Of a stretch of DNA of 64,000 nucleotides, positions 44,730 through 54,831 are shown in pieces. Location: the NCBI GenBank assembly GCA_016712045.1, contig JADJRV010000003.1, forward strand, positions 1-64,000. The letters run 5' to 3'. The translations under genes were made by a program, and so were the position numbers. The notes under the pieces were generated by a model. The model did not search any database. It saw only the letters and a program-made list of their open reading frames with translations, and was not told where the DNA came from. Every line of letters begins with the position of its first letter. The stretch's first letter is position 1. This DNA comes from Chloracidobacterium sp. (GTDB taxonomy: Bacteria; Acidobacteriota; Blastocatellia; Pyrinomonadales; Pyrinomonadaceae).

Positions 44730-46795
44730 ATGAATATCAGCTACAACTGGCTAAAAGATCTGATCGATACAGATATGACTGCGGACGATGTCGCGGCACA
44801 GCTTACCCGTGTCGGCCTCGCCGTTGAGGGCATTCACCCGCACCATGATGACTACGTCCTTGATATTGATCTGACGTCGAACCGGCCTGATTGCTTGTCG
44901 CATATTGGTGTTGCTCGTGAAATTAGGGCAATTACGAATTCACAATTACGAATTACGAATGCCGAAGGCCAAGGACCGAAAACCGATGGCCAATCTCTAG
45001 TTACGATTCAGGATGCAGATCTTTGCAATCGATACACCGCCCGCATCATCCGCAATGTGAAGATCGGCCCGTCGCCGCAGTGGCTCGTTGACCGGCTTGA
45101 AGCCATCGGTGAACGTTCGATCAATAACGTTGCTGATATCACCAATTATGTAATGCACGAGCTTGGGCAGCCGATGCATTCATTTGATCTCGATAAATTA
45201 AGCGGCGGCCGCCTTATTGTCCGTAAAGCCAACACCGGTGAAAAGATCACGACGCTCGACGAGGTTGACCGTGAACTTGATGAAACGATGCTGGCGATCT
45301 GTGACGCCGACATACCAGTTGCGATCGGCGGTGTTATGGGGGGATTGGATTCGAGTATTACCGATTCCACGGTTAATGTGATACTTGAGGTAGCATACTT
45401 TAAACGTGAGAATATTAGGGAAACATCCAGAAAGCTGGGGCTCGCCACAGAAGCAAGCTATCGCTTTGAACGCGGCGTTGACATCGAAAACCTTTTGCTG
45501 CGTCTAATCGTGCAACTCAGTTGATCTGTGAACTTGCAGGCGGCAAAGCCTACGATTTTGTGGATATTTATCCGAACAGATTCGTCGCAAATGCCGTCAC
45601 TTCGGCTCACATCTCCGCTTCGGTAAAGAGACTGACGGGTTTGTCGGTCGAAACAGGCGAATGCGTTCGTATACTTAATGCCCTCGGTATTTCCGGCTCA
45701 GACGACAATAAATCATTTACTTCCCCGTCGTGGCGGCATGATATCGCTATCGAAGAGGACTTGGTAGAGGAAGTCGCCCGTCACGCCGGATACGAAAATA
45801 TTGCAAATGAACTACCACCAGCGTACGGTGCGGGTGAGTATCAGCGATCGGAGCCCCGTAAAAAGCGTCTGCGTGAAACCCTGGCCGACATGGGTTTTGA
45901 CGAGGCGATCACATACAGTTTTATCGACACACGACACGATGGCGTATTCGAGAATATACCGGAGCTATTGGATGAAAAGGTCGAAAATATGTACATTACG
46001 CTGCAAGATTCGGTGATCGACGGTGCATTGAGAATGCGGCCGAGCATACTTCCCGGCTTGCTCGACGCAGTTCGTCTTAATCTCAACTTTCAACGACGCG
46101 ATCTCAAGCTTTTTGAGATCGGCAAAGTCTTCGCTGCCCATGCCGGCGAAGATAATTTGCCAAATGAATGCGAAATACTGACTCTCGCGGTAACGGGCGG
46201 CGAGATCAGCGAGGGCAAGGCTGTTACCGTTCGCGAACTCGACCTATACGACGCCAAGGGTGCGTTAGAAGCGGCTCTTGAGGCTATTGGTGTATCAAAT
46301 GCTGACTTTACCTCTGCCGAGGTAAAACATTTGCGGAAAGGCCAGACTGCGGCGGTTTCGGTTGATGGATCAAGGGTGGGATTCATAAGACGTTTGAGCG
46401 ACGATATAGCAGCGGGCTATAAATTCAAACATCCCGTATATGTTGCTGAGGTTGACCTTCAAGCAATACTTGATATAGCTACGATACCGATCGCGTATCG
46501 TCCGTTGTCTAAATATCCTGCTATTACGCGTGACGTGTCGCTGCTAGGCGACCGAAATGTATCCTTCTCCGCTATCCGGGAAGCGGTTACCGAACAGAAC
46601 TTTGAGCTTTGTCGTAACGTTAACTTTGTCGATGTTTATGAGGGTAAAGGTCTGCAAGAGAATGAGCGTTCGATCACCATACGTTTGGAATATCGCAGCG
46701 ACGAAAGGACCCTGATCGAGGATGAGGTTGAGGCTCTACATAAGCAAATACTCACCTATTTAGAGCAAAAGTTGGCAATAAAACCGCGTTTTTGA
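44730..46795 (+). CDS. pheT: Phenylalanyl-tRNA synthetase beta subunit, short form without OB-fold (one frameshift)
   Basis: About 688 residues across a slip in the TTTT run near 45494; repaired, the joint reads RFERGVDIEN, ASNRATQLICELAGG. Domain order is B1 (SYNWLKDLID), B3/B4 editing (NRPDCLSHIGVARE, YVMHELGQPMHSFD), B5 (SPSWRHDIAIEEDLVEE), catalytic-like B6/B7 and the C-terminal FDX-ACB domain. The 100-110-residue OB-fold tRNA-binding domain, normally after residue 40, is absent: GLAVEGI runs directly into HPHHDDYVLDIDL. Forms the beta half of the enzyme with PheS. Confidence 0.92.
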
Positions 46796-46885
46796 TAAAA
46801 CCCTCATCTTTTACTTGAAGTTTTCCGCAAAAGCCCTGATAATGTTTTCCACAGTCCTGACAACTTCTAGTTTGGAGACCCCTGA

Positions 46886-47167
46886 ATGAATGCCTTAACG
46901 GGAATGGAAAAATTCTCGCATCTTGAGGACAAGATCTATCTAACGATCGAGTACGCCAAGAAAATGCGTGAAGAAAAAGAACGGCTCGAAAAAGAGCTTG
47001 CGGCACTGAAGAGTGACGCATCAGGTGCTGTCGCTGAAAAGCGCGTTCTCGAAGACAAGGTCGCAGATCTGTTGTCGGAACGTGATTCCATCCAGCTTAA
47101 GGTCGAGGCTATGCTTGACGCGTTAACATTGATCGACGCAGACGTCGCCGAGGCTGTCGGCAGATAG
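46886..47167 (+). CDS. ZapB-like coiled-coil protein
   Basis: 93 residues, almost entirely helical with heptad-like Glu/Lys/Leu spacing: FSHLEDKIYLTIEYAKKMRE, KERLEKELAALKSDAS, KRVLEDKVADLLSERDS. It has no signal or span. It starts 90 bp after pheT and is 12 nt from zapA. By synteny with known zapB-zapA pairs it probably works at the FtsZ ring with ZapA; the direct sequence evidence is only the coiled coil. Confidence 0.75.
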   Translation: MNALTGMEKFSHLEDKIYLTIEYAKKMREEKERLEKELAALKSDASGAVAEKRVLEDKVADLLSERDSIQLKVEAMLDALTLIDADVAEAVGR

Positions 47168-47179
47168 GGAAAAACCGTT

Positions 47180-47503
47180 ATGTCAGAACAAACAATCCGC
47201 GTAGAGATCTACAATCAGACATACAGCATCCGCTCTGACGGCGATAACGAGTATATCCACGAGTTGGCTGAGTACGTCGACCGCAAGATGCGTGAGATAT
47301 CGTCGGGCACGATGACGGTTGATTCTCTAAAGGTCGCGATCCTTGCTGCGCTGCATATCGCGGATGAGTTTTTTCAGCTTAAGCAATCCCAAGCCCAAAA
47401 TGATGCCCAGCTAGCCGCTCGCAGCACCGAATGCTCGGAAATGCTCGACCGCATACTCAAACATCGAGACATCGCCACGCAACAGATCGAGACCGAACAA
47501 TAA
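47180..47503 (+). CDS. zapA: Cell division protein ZapA
   Basis: 107 residues of the ZapA family: IRVEIYNQTYSIRSDGDNEY at the N-terminal beta domain, then IHELAEYVDRKMREI and VAILAALHIADEFFQLKQ in the dimerising coiled coil. It binds and bundles FtsZ at the division site. It ends just before a terminator and the 6S RNA candidate, an order (zapA then ssrS) well known in bacteria. Confidence 0.9.
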   Translation: MSEQTIRVEIYNQTYSIRSDGDNEYIHELAEYVDRKMREISSGTMTVDSLKVAILAALHIADEFFQLKQSQAQNDAQLAARSTECSEMLDRILKHRDIATQQIETEQ

Positions 47504-47523
47504 TTTCATTTACAATTCAGAAA

Positions 47524-47563
47524 GCACAATTCAGAAATATTCTGCATTGTGCATTTTTTATTT
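47524..47563 (+). terminator. Rho-independent terminator after zapA
   Basis: A 13-bp nearly perfect stem (GCACAAT.CAGAA with TTCTG.ATTGTGC) with a TA loop is followed by ATTTTTTATTTT. It ends the pheST-zap transcript. Confidence 0.85.
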
Positions 47564-47589
47564 TGCATTTCGTCGCGTTGTGCTAGGAT
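47562..47589 (+). promoter_or_regulatory. Promoter of the candidate 6S RNA
   Basis: TTTGCA (47562-47567) and TAGGAT (47584-47589) are 16 nt apart. The expected start, near 47596, coincides with the first base of the terminal stem. This makes the RNA an independent transcription unit. Confidence 0.6.
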
Positions 47590-47593
47590 TTGG

Positions 47594-47818
47594 TTGGCGA
47601 AGGAATTTGACTGCGTGATTCGTGACCGAACGCATACATAATTGAGCCAACATATGAATGTCGGGAGGCTAATGCCGGTCGTCGGTGCTTTTCTCCACGG
47701 AGCCAAGCCATAGACTCCGGCTTTGATATCTCGATCTAATCGGAATAGAAAGCCACCCACCTGTAACTAACAGGTTCAATTCATACGTTCGAACGGTTTC
47801 GCGGTTCTCATTCGCCAA
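47594..47818 (+). ncRNA. ssrS: Candidate 6S RNA
   Basis: About 225 nt with no coding. The ends pair TTGGCGAA with TTCGCCAA; inward helices form between GACCG and CGGTT, GAACG and CGTTC, and AATTGAGCC and GGTTCAATT, giving a long rod with an unpaired centre, the shape of 6S RNA. Its position directly after zapA, its own promoter and a strong terminator support the call. Sequence similarity to well-known 6S RNAs is weak by eye, so another structured RNA cannot be excluded. Confidence 0.6.
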
Positions 47819-47824
47819 AATATT

Positions 47825-47858
47825 AAAAGACGCAAGATGAATAGTCTTGCGTCTTTTT
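47825..47858. terminator. Strong bidirectional terminator after the 6S candidate
   Basis: A 13-bp perfect stem (AAAAGACGCAAGA with TCTTGCGTCTTTT) with a 7-nt loop and flanking A and T runs. It overlaps the stop codon of the converging membrane-protein gene. Confidence 0.88.
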
Positions 47859-48625
47859 AATTGTTTGATTCGAATTCGATCGGCTCATTTTCCAGCTCTT
47901 TTCGTATTTCCTCGGTCATCTTAGCAGATTCGAGTGCAAAGGGAGTTCTTTGGACGGGCAGAAAGTTTCTTGAGGGCGAGTTCAGAATCGGCGAGGTTTC
48001 CGCCGCGGCTTGCCGCCGCCTCGATCATCTGCAGGCGGGCTTCGGCCTCGGATAGCATGACCTTTGCCTCTTCGTTAATATTTGAGATCTTTTCAATATC
48101 AACGGATATTTGTTCGCGAAATTCGTCAGCCCTTGCACTCTTTAATTGCTTTAGCGAATTTTGTCGTCTTTTAGCGAGCGAAAGCTCTCGTTTTGACGAC
48201 CTTACGATACGAGTCGCTGTTAGTCGCGAAGCCAGCGTTTCCTTGTAGGCATCAGCGAGCAGTAGATCACGAGCCTCGACGGCCTTTAACGCACGCTTCT
48301 CGCTCGATTTGAGCTCGTTCATAAACCAGCCGATCTCTTCTGCTCTGATACCGTCTGCCGCGATCTTTTCGCGCATTTCCTTGGTCCACTTAGTTCGTTT
48401 GTGTATAAGCAGCCCCATCGTGAACATTCCCGCTAAAAAGCCGATACAAGTCATAACGATCCCAAGAAAAAGCACTATAACGGCTGTCGGCGGAGCGAAA
48501 GGTGCGAGCAGCATCAGCAGGAGCGTTATAATTGCGGGTATCGCGGTCAACGCAATCGGAGCAGCAATAGCCCCTGCAAGAAGCTTTCGTCCACGTGCAA
48601 TGTCTCCTTTAGTTATCTCGTACAT
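47857..48625 (-). CDS. Two-span membrane protein with C-terminal coiled coil (one frameshift)
   Basis: About 255 residues after repair of a slip near 47945, which extends the annotated frame (ending RPKNSLCTRIC) to PFALESAKMTEEIRKELENE and a stop at 47857. Two membrane spans at about 15-42 and 46-72, then a long charged helix (RIVRSSKRELSLAKRRQNS, AEARLQMIEAAASRG). I do not recognise a family; PspA-like or SMC-like helices come to mind but are not convincing. It converges on the 6S gene. Confidence 0.65.
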
Positions 48626-48737
48626 ACCTTTCAGATGTTAAGAGTCTAGCGCACAGCGATGCATTTTGGGGAGAGTACGGACATGGATTTGTCGTCGAAA
48701 AGTCTAGGATAAAGGGGAGAAATATATTACTATTCAA

Positions 48738-49707
48738 ATGTTCGAGCCAACTTATATGAATCGACGCAGATCAACCATATCGCTGTTGTTCCTAATGCTG
48801 ATCTTGCTGTGTGTCTCTTTTGCAGCAGCACAGAACACAGAGCCCCAACAACGCGTTCGAACAGTTACGATACCTATCTCAATCTTTACAAAACAGGAAC
48901 TCAAAGAAGGGCAACTTGATGAGTTTGTACAAGCTGATCGGCTGATTGTTCGTGAAAATAATGACGAGCAGCAAATACTTTCGATCAAAAGCGTTGGGGA
49001 TTCGCCATTGTCGATCGCATTTTTGATCCAAGAGGATATGACGTCGAATTTCAATCTCCAGATCAAAGACATCCAGGAGTTCATTCGCGGGCTGCCAAAA
49101 GGGACTCGAGTGATGGTTGCCTATTTGCGCGGTGGCACGTCGGAGGTAAGGCAAAAGTTTACAGACGATCTGGATAAAGCTGCAGCTTCGTTTCGGATCA
49201 TTTCCAGCAGTCAGTTTGCCGCTCCGCGAAGCCCATATGACGGCGTCAGCGATACCCTAGCGCGTTTCGACGCTATGCCTGCCGGAAGACGGGCCATTTT
49301 GTTGTTTTCAGATGGGTTGGACACCACAAACGGATTAAACCTTGCGTCAATAATGCAGAGTTCGGATCTCGATCAGGCAATCCTAAAGGCTCAAAGAAAA
49401 AGTGTCGCAGTCTATTCTTTCTACCATCCAACAGCATTGACCGAAAATTCGAATTCGATGCTTGGCCTTGGCGCGCAGGGGGCTCTGCAAAAGCTTTCTG
49501 ACGAAACTGGCGGGCGTTCATTTGGTCACGGATTTACTGCACCGATCAGCTTTATACCTTTTTAAGGATATGTTTATGTCGCTAAACAGACAGTTTGCAC
49601 TCACCTATCTGTCGACGCACATGAAAAAGAATTATTACAAGGTCAAGGTCTCAAGCACAAATCCTGAGATCAAGATCGAGCATCCACGCGGGTATTATTA
49701 CCGATGA
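48738..49707 (+). CDS. Secreted VWA-domain protein, acidobacterial TIGR03436 type (one frameshift)
   Basis: About 322 residues with a signal peptide ending CVSFAAAQ; the frame slips near 49560 into a piece reading YLSTHMKKNYYKVKVSSTNPEIKIEHPRGYYYR, the ending typical of these proteins. The middle is a degraded von Willebrand A domain: LSIAFLIQEDMTSN in place of the usual DxSxS, then RRAILLFSDGLDTTNG. Such proteins are abundant in Acidobacteria, with unknown roles, perhaps in adhesion. The end overlaps the stop of the converging zinc-ribbon gene by 10 bp. Confidence 0.88.
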
Positions 49708-50177
49708 AGTTGGGCGTTTGTTTTTGTCTGACAGACCTGACAAACAAAAACATCCTCTTTGATAAGCAATCCGATCCAAAATAGCGGAAAGAAAAATACC
49801 AAAAGACAAGCGAACGTCACCCAACCTGCTGTCGATATCTGCCGTTCAAATCGAGGCATATATCGGCTGCCGCAATTTGGGCACATATATGTGTTGGATA
49901 ATGGGTGAGCTTGTTGATACGTCAGCGGGGCAGCTTGATAGTTTGGCTGCGGCTGACCAAGTTGAGCGTTTTGAGGACGCGGTTGATTGATCGCCGTTGT
50001 CGGCCTTGCCTCATTTTGTGTCTGAAACTCATCCGTTTTCCACGAATAAGGCCGCGGAGCCGAGTGATCGAACGGATTGCTCATCACCGGCTTTTGAAAA
50101 TTGAATTTCGTCCCGCAAAATCTGCAAAAGATCGCCTCGGGCGTGTTAAGTTTTCCGCAGTTTTGGCAAGAATTCAT
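49698..50177 (-). CDS. Zinc-ribbon membrane protein with LITAF-like C-terminal domain
   Basis: 159 residues from the ATG at 50177. An N-terminal double-Cys zinc ribbon (CQNCGKLN, CRFCGTKF) is followed by a Pro/Gln-rich linker. The C-terminal domain (about 100-155) has CPNCGSRY, a hydrophobic stretch WVTFACLLVFFFPLFWIGLL and CQVCQTK, the CxxC-hydrophobic-CxxC layout of the LITAF domain that inserts monotopically into membranes. Bacterial copies are rare and uncharacterised. I infer a membrane-peripheral zinc protein. Confidence 0.7.
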   Translation of the reverse strand: MNSCQNCGKLNTPEAIFCRFCGTKFNFQKPVMSNPFDHSAPRPYSWKTDEFQTQNEARPTTAINQPRPQNAQLGQPQPNYQAAPLTYQQAHPLSNTYMCPNCGSRYMPRFERQISTAGWVTFACLLVFFFPLFWIGLLIKEDVFVCQVCQTKTNAQLHR

Positions 50178-50342
50178 ATCGACGAGCGTGAGCATCAAGC
50201 TCTCATTTACGAATGATAGCAAAGAAATGTTCGTTTATCGATAGCTTTGTTGAAAACCTGTTACAACGCTTTATGTTGCCTATTCGTCTAAAAAATCGGG
50301 TAAGCTAATGGCATAAACTCTCTCGCTCTCTGACCAAACTTT

Positions 50343-51713
50343 ATGAAAAATCTGATCATATTTGTCCTGATCGTGATGCTTTGCTCGTTCGTTGCTGTTC
50401 TGGCCCAATCTGATGCCGATCTGCGGCTAGTTACCGAAAAGGACAAAGCTAGCCGCGACGCGGCGGAAAGCTAATGACATTACCTGCCGGCGAACATGTT
50501 TCGCGTGGGTTTACATACATGGATAACCGTCATTTCCCCGAGGCTCGAGAGCATTTTCAAAAGATGCTGGATATCTACCCGACCGATCCGCTGATCCAGC
50601 GTGCCCTGTTCGGAATGGGCCGAGCCTTGATGTGGGAACGCCAGTACGCAAAGGCGATTCCCTACTTTGACCGTTTAGCTCGAGAGTTCCCCGCATCAAA
50701 GGACGGCCGCGAGGGGCTTTATTTCCAGGCTTCATGTGAAGTCCGCGTCGGGAACAATGCCGAAGCCGCGCGGCACTGGCAGAAATACACCGTGATGTAT
50801 CCGCAAGGCGAGCGAATCGACGGTTCATACGTCAACTCGATCGACGCTCTTCGCGAAGCCGGGCTCGACGCCGAGGCTACAGCGTGGGTCGAAAAGGTTC
50901 GCGAGAGATTTCGCGGCCAGCCGACCGAGACGAACGCTTTGCAGGCACGGCTTCGGATGGAGATCAACCGTGGCAAATGGGCCGACGCCGAAGCGACCGC
51001 TGCTTTAATGCAGGCTCAAGCTAAATTTAGCGGCTCGATGACCAGTCTCGATGAAATCAAATATCTCCGAGCCTCGCCCTCGAAAAGCAAAAGAAAAAGA
51101 CCGAAGCGATCGCGATGTATTCATCCATCACCGATACAGGTGCGTCGTATTACGGCGGGCTCGCCTCGAAAGGCTCGCGTCGCTCACTAGCGGCGTCAAA
51201 CGGACGGCGGCAACGGCGCGTCGAACCGACGATTTCCCCGCCGCATATCGCGAAGATGTTTTGCGTGAATCTAAAAAGCGTAAGCTCGACCCGCGATTCA
51301 TCATGTCGATAATGAAGGTAGAAAGCTCGTTCCGTCCGGGCGTCAAATCGCCGTCGGCCGCACGCGGATTGCTGCAGCTCGTTTATGATACGGCAGTCAA
51401 ATATAACAAAAAGGCCTGCTACCCAAATCTGCAACCCGACGATCTCTACACGCCAAGCATAAATATCGCTCTCGGCTGCGAATATATCGCCGATCTCAAA
51501 ACACAGTTTGGCGGCCTTAACGAAGCGATCGCCGCCAGCTACAACGGCGGCGAAGACAACGCCGCCCGTTGGCTCAGCCACACCAACCCCAAAGATCCCG
51601 GCATTTTTGCGTCCGAGGTCGGTTTCGCCGAGACAAAGAACTATGTATTTAAGGTGATGACCTACTACCGCGTCTACCGTGATCTGTATGATGAGAATCT
51701 TGTGAAGAGATAA
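50343..51713 (+). CDS. Soluble lytic murein transglycosylase, TPR plus SLT domain (frameshifted)
   Basis: About 456 residues across breaks near 50468 and 51060-51200. The start is the ATG at 50343 with signal MKNLIIFVLIVMLCSFVAVLAQ. TPR-like helices follow (FTYMDNRHFPEAREHFQKML, LDIYPTD, FGMGRALMWERQYAKAIPYF). The C-terminal SLT domain is IMKVESSFRPGVKSPSAARG (catalytic Glu in VESS), AASYNGGEDN and the final Tyr-rich FKVMTYYRVYRDLY. The family cleaves the glycan backbone of peptidoglycan in the periplasm. Symbol not assigned because slt and mltC-type proteins are not distinguishable here. Confidence 0.87.
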
Positions 51714-51726
51714 TCCGTCCGAATGA

Positions 51727-51752
51727 AAAAGGGCCGCATCAGCGGGCTTTTC
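51727..51752. terminator. Possible terminator (imperfect stem)
   Basis: AAAAGGGCCGC, ATCA and GCGGGCTTTT form an imperfect stem between the converging transglycosylase gene and the gene at 51773. The arms differ by one base from a perfect GCCCGC/GCGGGC, in a region full of indels. Confidence 0.4.
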
Positions 51753-51772
51753 CAATCCGTGATACCGTTTTA

Positions 51773-52457
51773 TTAGTCGTTGACGATAGGTTGAGAGCGG
51801 AGAATATAGTTGTGACCATCCAGCGGAAGCTGGCCAAATTTCTTCCAACGGGAATTAAGAGTACGTAGGAGAGTTGGATCTTCTTTGTAACTCGCGGAAG
51901 AAACCTGAAATTCGACGCGGAACGACGGATACTCGGACTTAATGATCTCCGCCTCAATAGTTCCCCAATCTCTTTTTAATTTGGGAAACGCGCTTCTAGC
52001 GGCACTTTCGTCAATCGTGTAGCCAGCCTCTAACGTAAACGTCTGATGGAATTCGTAAGAGGTCGAAGGTTCAACTATTTTTTGCCCGGTCCGGGGTTGG
52101 GAGCCGGGGGCCCCCCCCCCCCGGGGGGGTACGGGGGGGGCCCGTGGTTTTTTCCCGCCCCCGGGGCCCGCCTTCCAGGATCTTTCCGGTGTCGGCGGTA
52201 TTTGCGATTGATGACAAGAATACAAGATTTCGATTTCCGCGGAAATAATCGGGCTTAAAGATTATCATCGGTCCCGACGAGTCGTTCCTAAACTGGAGAT
52301 ATACGAGGAGCGTGAATTCCGGCTTAAGCTTGCCGTCCTTCAGCGTCACTTTTGCCGATCGTCGTGCTACGGAACCCGTCAAGGTGTAATCGTCACCCGC
52401 GAAACCAGTCGCAGCGACTGTCAAGATGACTACCAGAATTAGGAGGACCGATTTCAT
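51773..52457 (-). CDS. Secreted protein of unknown function, interrupted by a GC-homopolymer tract
   Basis: The start is the ATG at 52457 with a signal peptide (MKSVLLILVVILTVAATGFA). The N-terminal part (TLTGSVARRSAKVTLKDGK, LLVYLQFRNDSSGPMII) and the C-terminal part (TSYEFHQTFTLEAGYTID, AEIIKSEYPSFRVEFQVSS) fit a single beta-rich domain, but between them the DNA is an implausible GC block. The joined protein would be close to 200 residues. No recognised family. The interruption is probably a sequencing artefact. Confidence 0.55.
52086..52172. other. Aberrant GC-homopolymer tract inside a coding region
   Basis: Runs of C12-14, G7, G8, T6, C5 and G4 occur within 90 bases, unlike anything else in the window. 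The run structure is mirror-like (G5C14G7 then G8C3). It breaks an otherwise continuous secreted protein, so I treat it as probable error sequence. Confidence 0.7.
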
Positions 52458-52502
52458 GACGGCAATATAGCACATTGCATTCCGGCAAAACCCCGACACA
52501 GA

Positions 52503-53736
52503 CTACTCCTCCCAATCACCTTGTCCTTCGCGTTCGACCTGATAGCCTGCCGCTTCCAGGTGTTTTTGCACTTCGCGGCCATGTTCGTTGTCGCGGACCT
52601 CTAGAAGCATTTCGATACCCACGCGACCCAGCGGGGCCAGCCACATCGCACGGCGGTGAAAGACCTCGATTACGTTGGCATGAGTCTCTGCAACATGGTT
52701 TAGCAGCGCGGCAAGCATTCCCGGTCGGTCAAGGACAAGCAGTTTGAGCATGATATAGCGGCCTTGGTGCACAAGAACCTGCTCCAAGAACGCGGGCGAG
52801 AAGATTGGCGTCGATATTGCCGCCGCAGAGCACCGCACAGACCGTATCGTCCGGGACGAATAGGCACTTTATTCGCCAATAACGCCGCAAGCCCGGCTCC
52901 GCCAGCCCCCTCGACGACGAGGCGGTTGTTTTGCACACAGAAAAATATTGCACGCGCGATCTCCTCTTCACTCACCTCGACGACCTCATCGACAAGATCC
53001 TGAATAAGCGGGAATGTGATCTCACCAGGACTCTTCACCGCGATCCCGTCAGCTATAGTCTGCCCCGGTTCGGCGTACACCGGATGTCCGGCCTTTAATG
53101 AAGGGTTGACCCAGGCAACGTTCTCAGCCTGAACACCAATAATGCGGGCGTGAGGTTTGAGAGACTTGACCGCGATGGCAATGCCTGAAATCAGGCCGCC
53201 GCCGCCGATAGGCACGACTACGGCGGAAAGATCGGGCAAAGCCTCAACCATTTCAACGCCGATAGTTCCCTGTCCGGCAATGATCCGTTCATCGTCGAAA
53301 GCATGGACGTATGTGTAGCCTTCCTTCTCCTGTAATTCACGCGAATAGGCAACCGCCTCGTCAAACGTCGCGCCGTGCAGCACAACTTCGCCGCCAAAGC
53401 TGATCGTCGCGTTGATCTTTGTGAGCGGTGCAATCTCAGGCAAAACGATCACAGATCGAATTCCATTAGGCGTCGCCGCCAAAGCGACGCCCTGTGCGTG
53501 ATTACCGGCCGAAGCCGTTACGACTCCCGCCTTTTTTCCTCGTCGGAAAGCTGCGAGATCTTGTTATACGCACCGCGTATCTTAAAAGAGCCGCCTTTTT
53601 GTAAGCACTCGGCCTTGAGGTGAGCACTAGCCCCGACCACACGTGACAATCGGGCGTCAGAGATCATCGGCGTTGGAATGATAATACCGTCGAGACGTTC
53701 TCGGGCGGCTTCGATATCGGATAGTTTGACTGTCAT
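52503..53736 (-). CDS. ilvA: Threonine ammonia-lyase (threonine dehydratase) with ACT domain (frameshifted)
   Basis: About 411 residues assembled from frames 53736-53518, 53482-52700 and 52838-52503. The start is the ATG at 53736 (MTVKLSDIEAARERLDG). The PLP lysine is in KGGSFKIRGAYNKI, the SAGNHAQG substrate loop spans the first break, and the phosphate-binding loop is PIGGGGLISG. A C-terminal ACT domain starts MLKLLVLDRPGMLAALLNHV, making this the IlvA1/TdcB-like short form. It converts threonine to 2-oxobutanoate. With Tdh-Kbl, the window encodes two fates for threonine. The assignment between biosynthetic and catabolic form is uncertain. Confidence 0.88.
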
Positions 53737-53805
53737 ACTTGTGCGAATTATAGCAAAGATGCCAGAAATGAGATATATTTGCAGTGAATGAAACACGGAG
53801 GAAAT

Positions 53806-54822
53806 ATGCCTGAAGCTTTTGGTCTTGGAGCGATATTTTCTCGCTTTTTTAGGTATTGCGTTGCTTGTTATTGCGTACAAAACGATCAAGATCGTCCCGC
53901 AATCGAGCGTCTTACTGATCGAGCGTCTAGGGCGCTTTCATCGCGTCGCGGCAAGCGGTTTGAATATCATCGTGCCTTTTTTTGAAGCTCCGCGAGCGGT
54001 CTATTGGACCAATGTGCGGCCGGGGACGACATTTATTGATTCGCGCGAACAGTTCATCGACCTGCCGCCGCAATCCGTCATTTCGCGTGATAACGTGATG
54101 ATGGGCGTCGATTCGGTCGTTTATTGGCAGATCACGGATCCGATCAAGGCGACCTACGAGGTCAAGGATCTGGTCGGTGCGATCGTGCAGCTGACATTTA
54201 CCGGAATGCGTAGCGTAATCGGTAAACTCGACCTCGACCACACGCTTTCAAGCCGCGACCAGATCAATAACGAACTCCGCATGATCCTCGACGAGGCCAC
54301 CGACAAATGGGGCGTCAAAGTTACCCGCGTCGATATCAAAAACATTACGCCGCCTGAAGACGTTCGGATCACGATGGAAAAACAGATGACCGCGGAGCGT
54401 AACCGCCGTGCCTTGATCCTCCAGGCCGAGGGCGACAAACAAGCCGCGATCACCCGTGCCGAGGGCGAAAAACAAGCCGCCGTCACCCGTCCTGAAGGCA
54501 ACAAACAATCCGCGATCCTCGACGCCGAAGGTGCTTCGCAAGCCCGCCAGATCGTACGCCACCGCCGAAGCACAGGCGATCGCCCAGATCTCCAAGCGCG
54601 ATCGGCGACCGTGCCCAAACCGCCCAGTATTTGATCACGCAGCGATATGTCGATTCGATGCAGGACATGGCTAGGACGCAGAACTCGAAAGTCATATTCA
54701 TGCCGATGGAAACGAGCGGCGTCCTGGCGAGCGTCGGAGCCTTTAAAGAAATTTTGCCGCAACCGGCGAAACGCCGACGAGCTGCCAAAAGCGCCGCGTT
54801 CGCCAATGAATTGGAGAAATAA
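53806..54822 (+). CDS. SPFH/band 7 membrane protein, stomatin/QmcA-like (frameshifted)
   Basis: About 338 residues. The start is the ATG at 53806, 5 nt after GGAGG. One slip near 53825-53850 separates the first codons from FLAFLGIALLVIAYKTIKIVPQ; the SPFH domain continues SSVLLIERLGRFHRVAASGL, DVMMGVDSVVYW-like DNVMMGVDSVVYWQITDP, and KAAEGEKQAAVTR-like coiled coil. A second slip near 54555 leads to SKVIFMPMETSGVLAS. A single N-terminal span anchors it. Family members organise membrane microdomains and protein quality control. It heads the co-directional run to 58.8 kb. Confidence 0.87.
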
Positions 54823-54831
54823 GTTAAGAAG

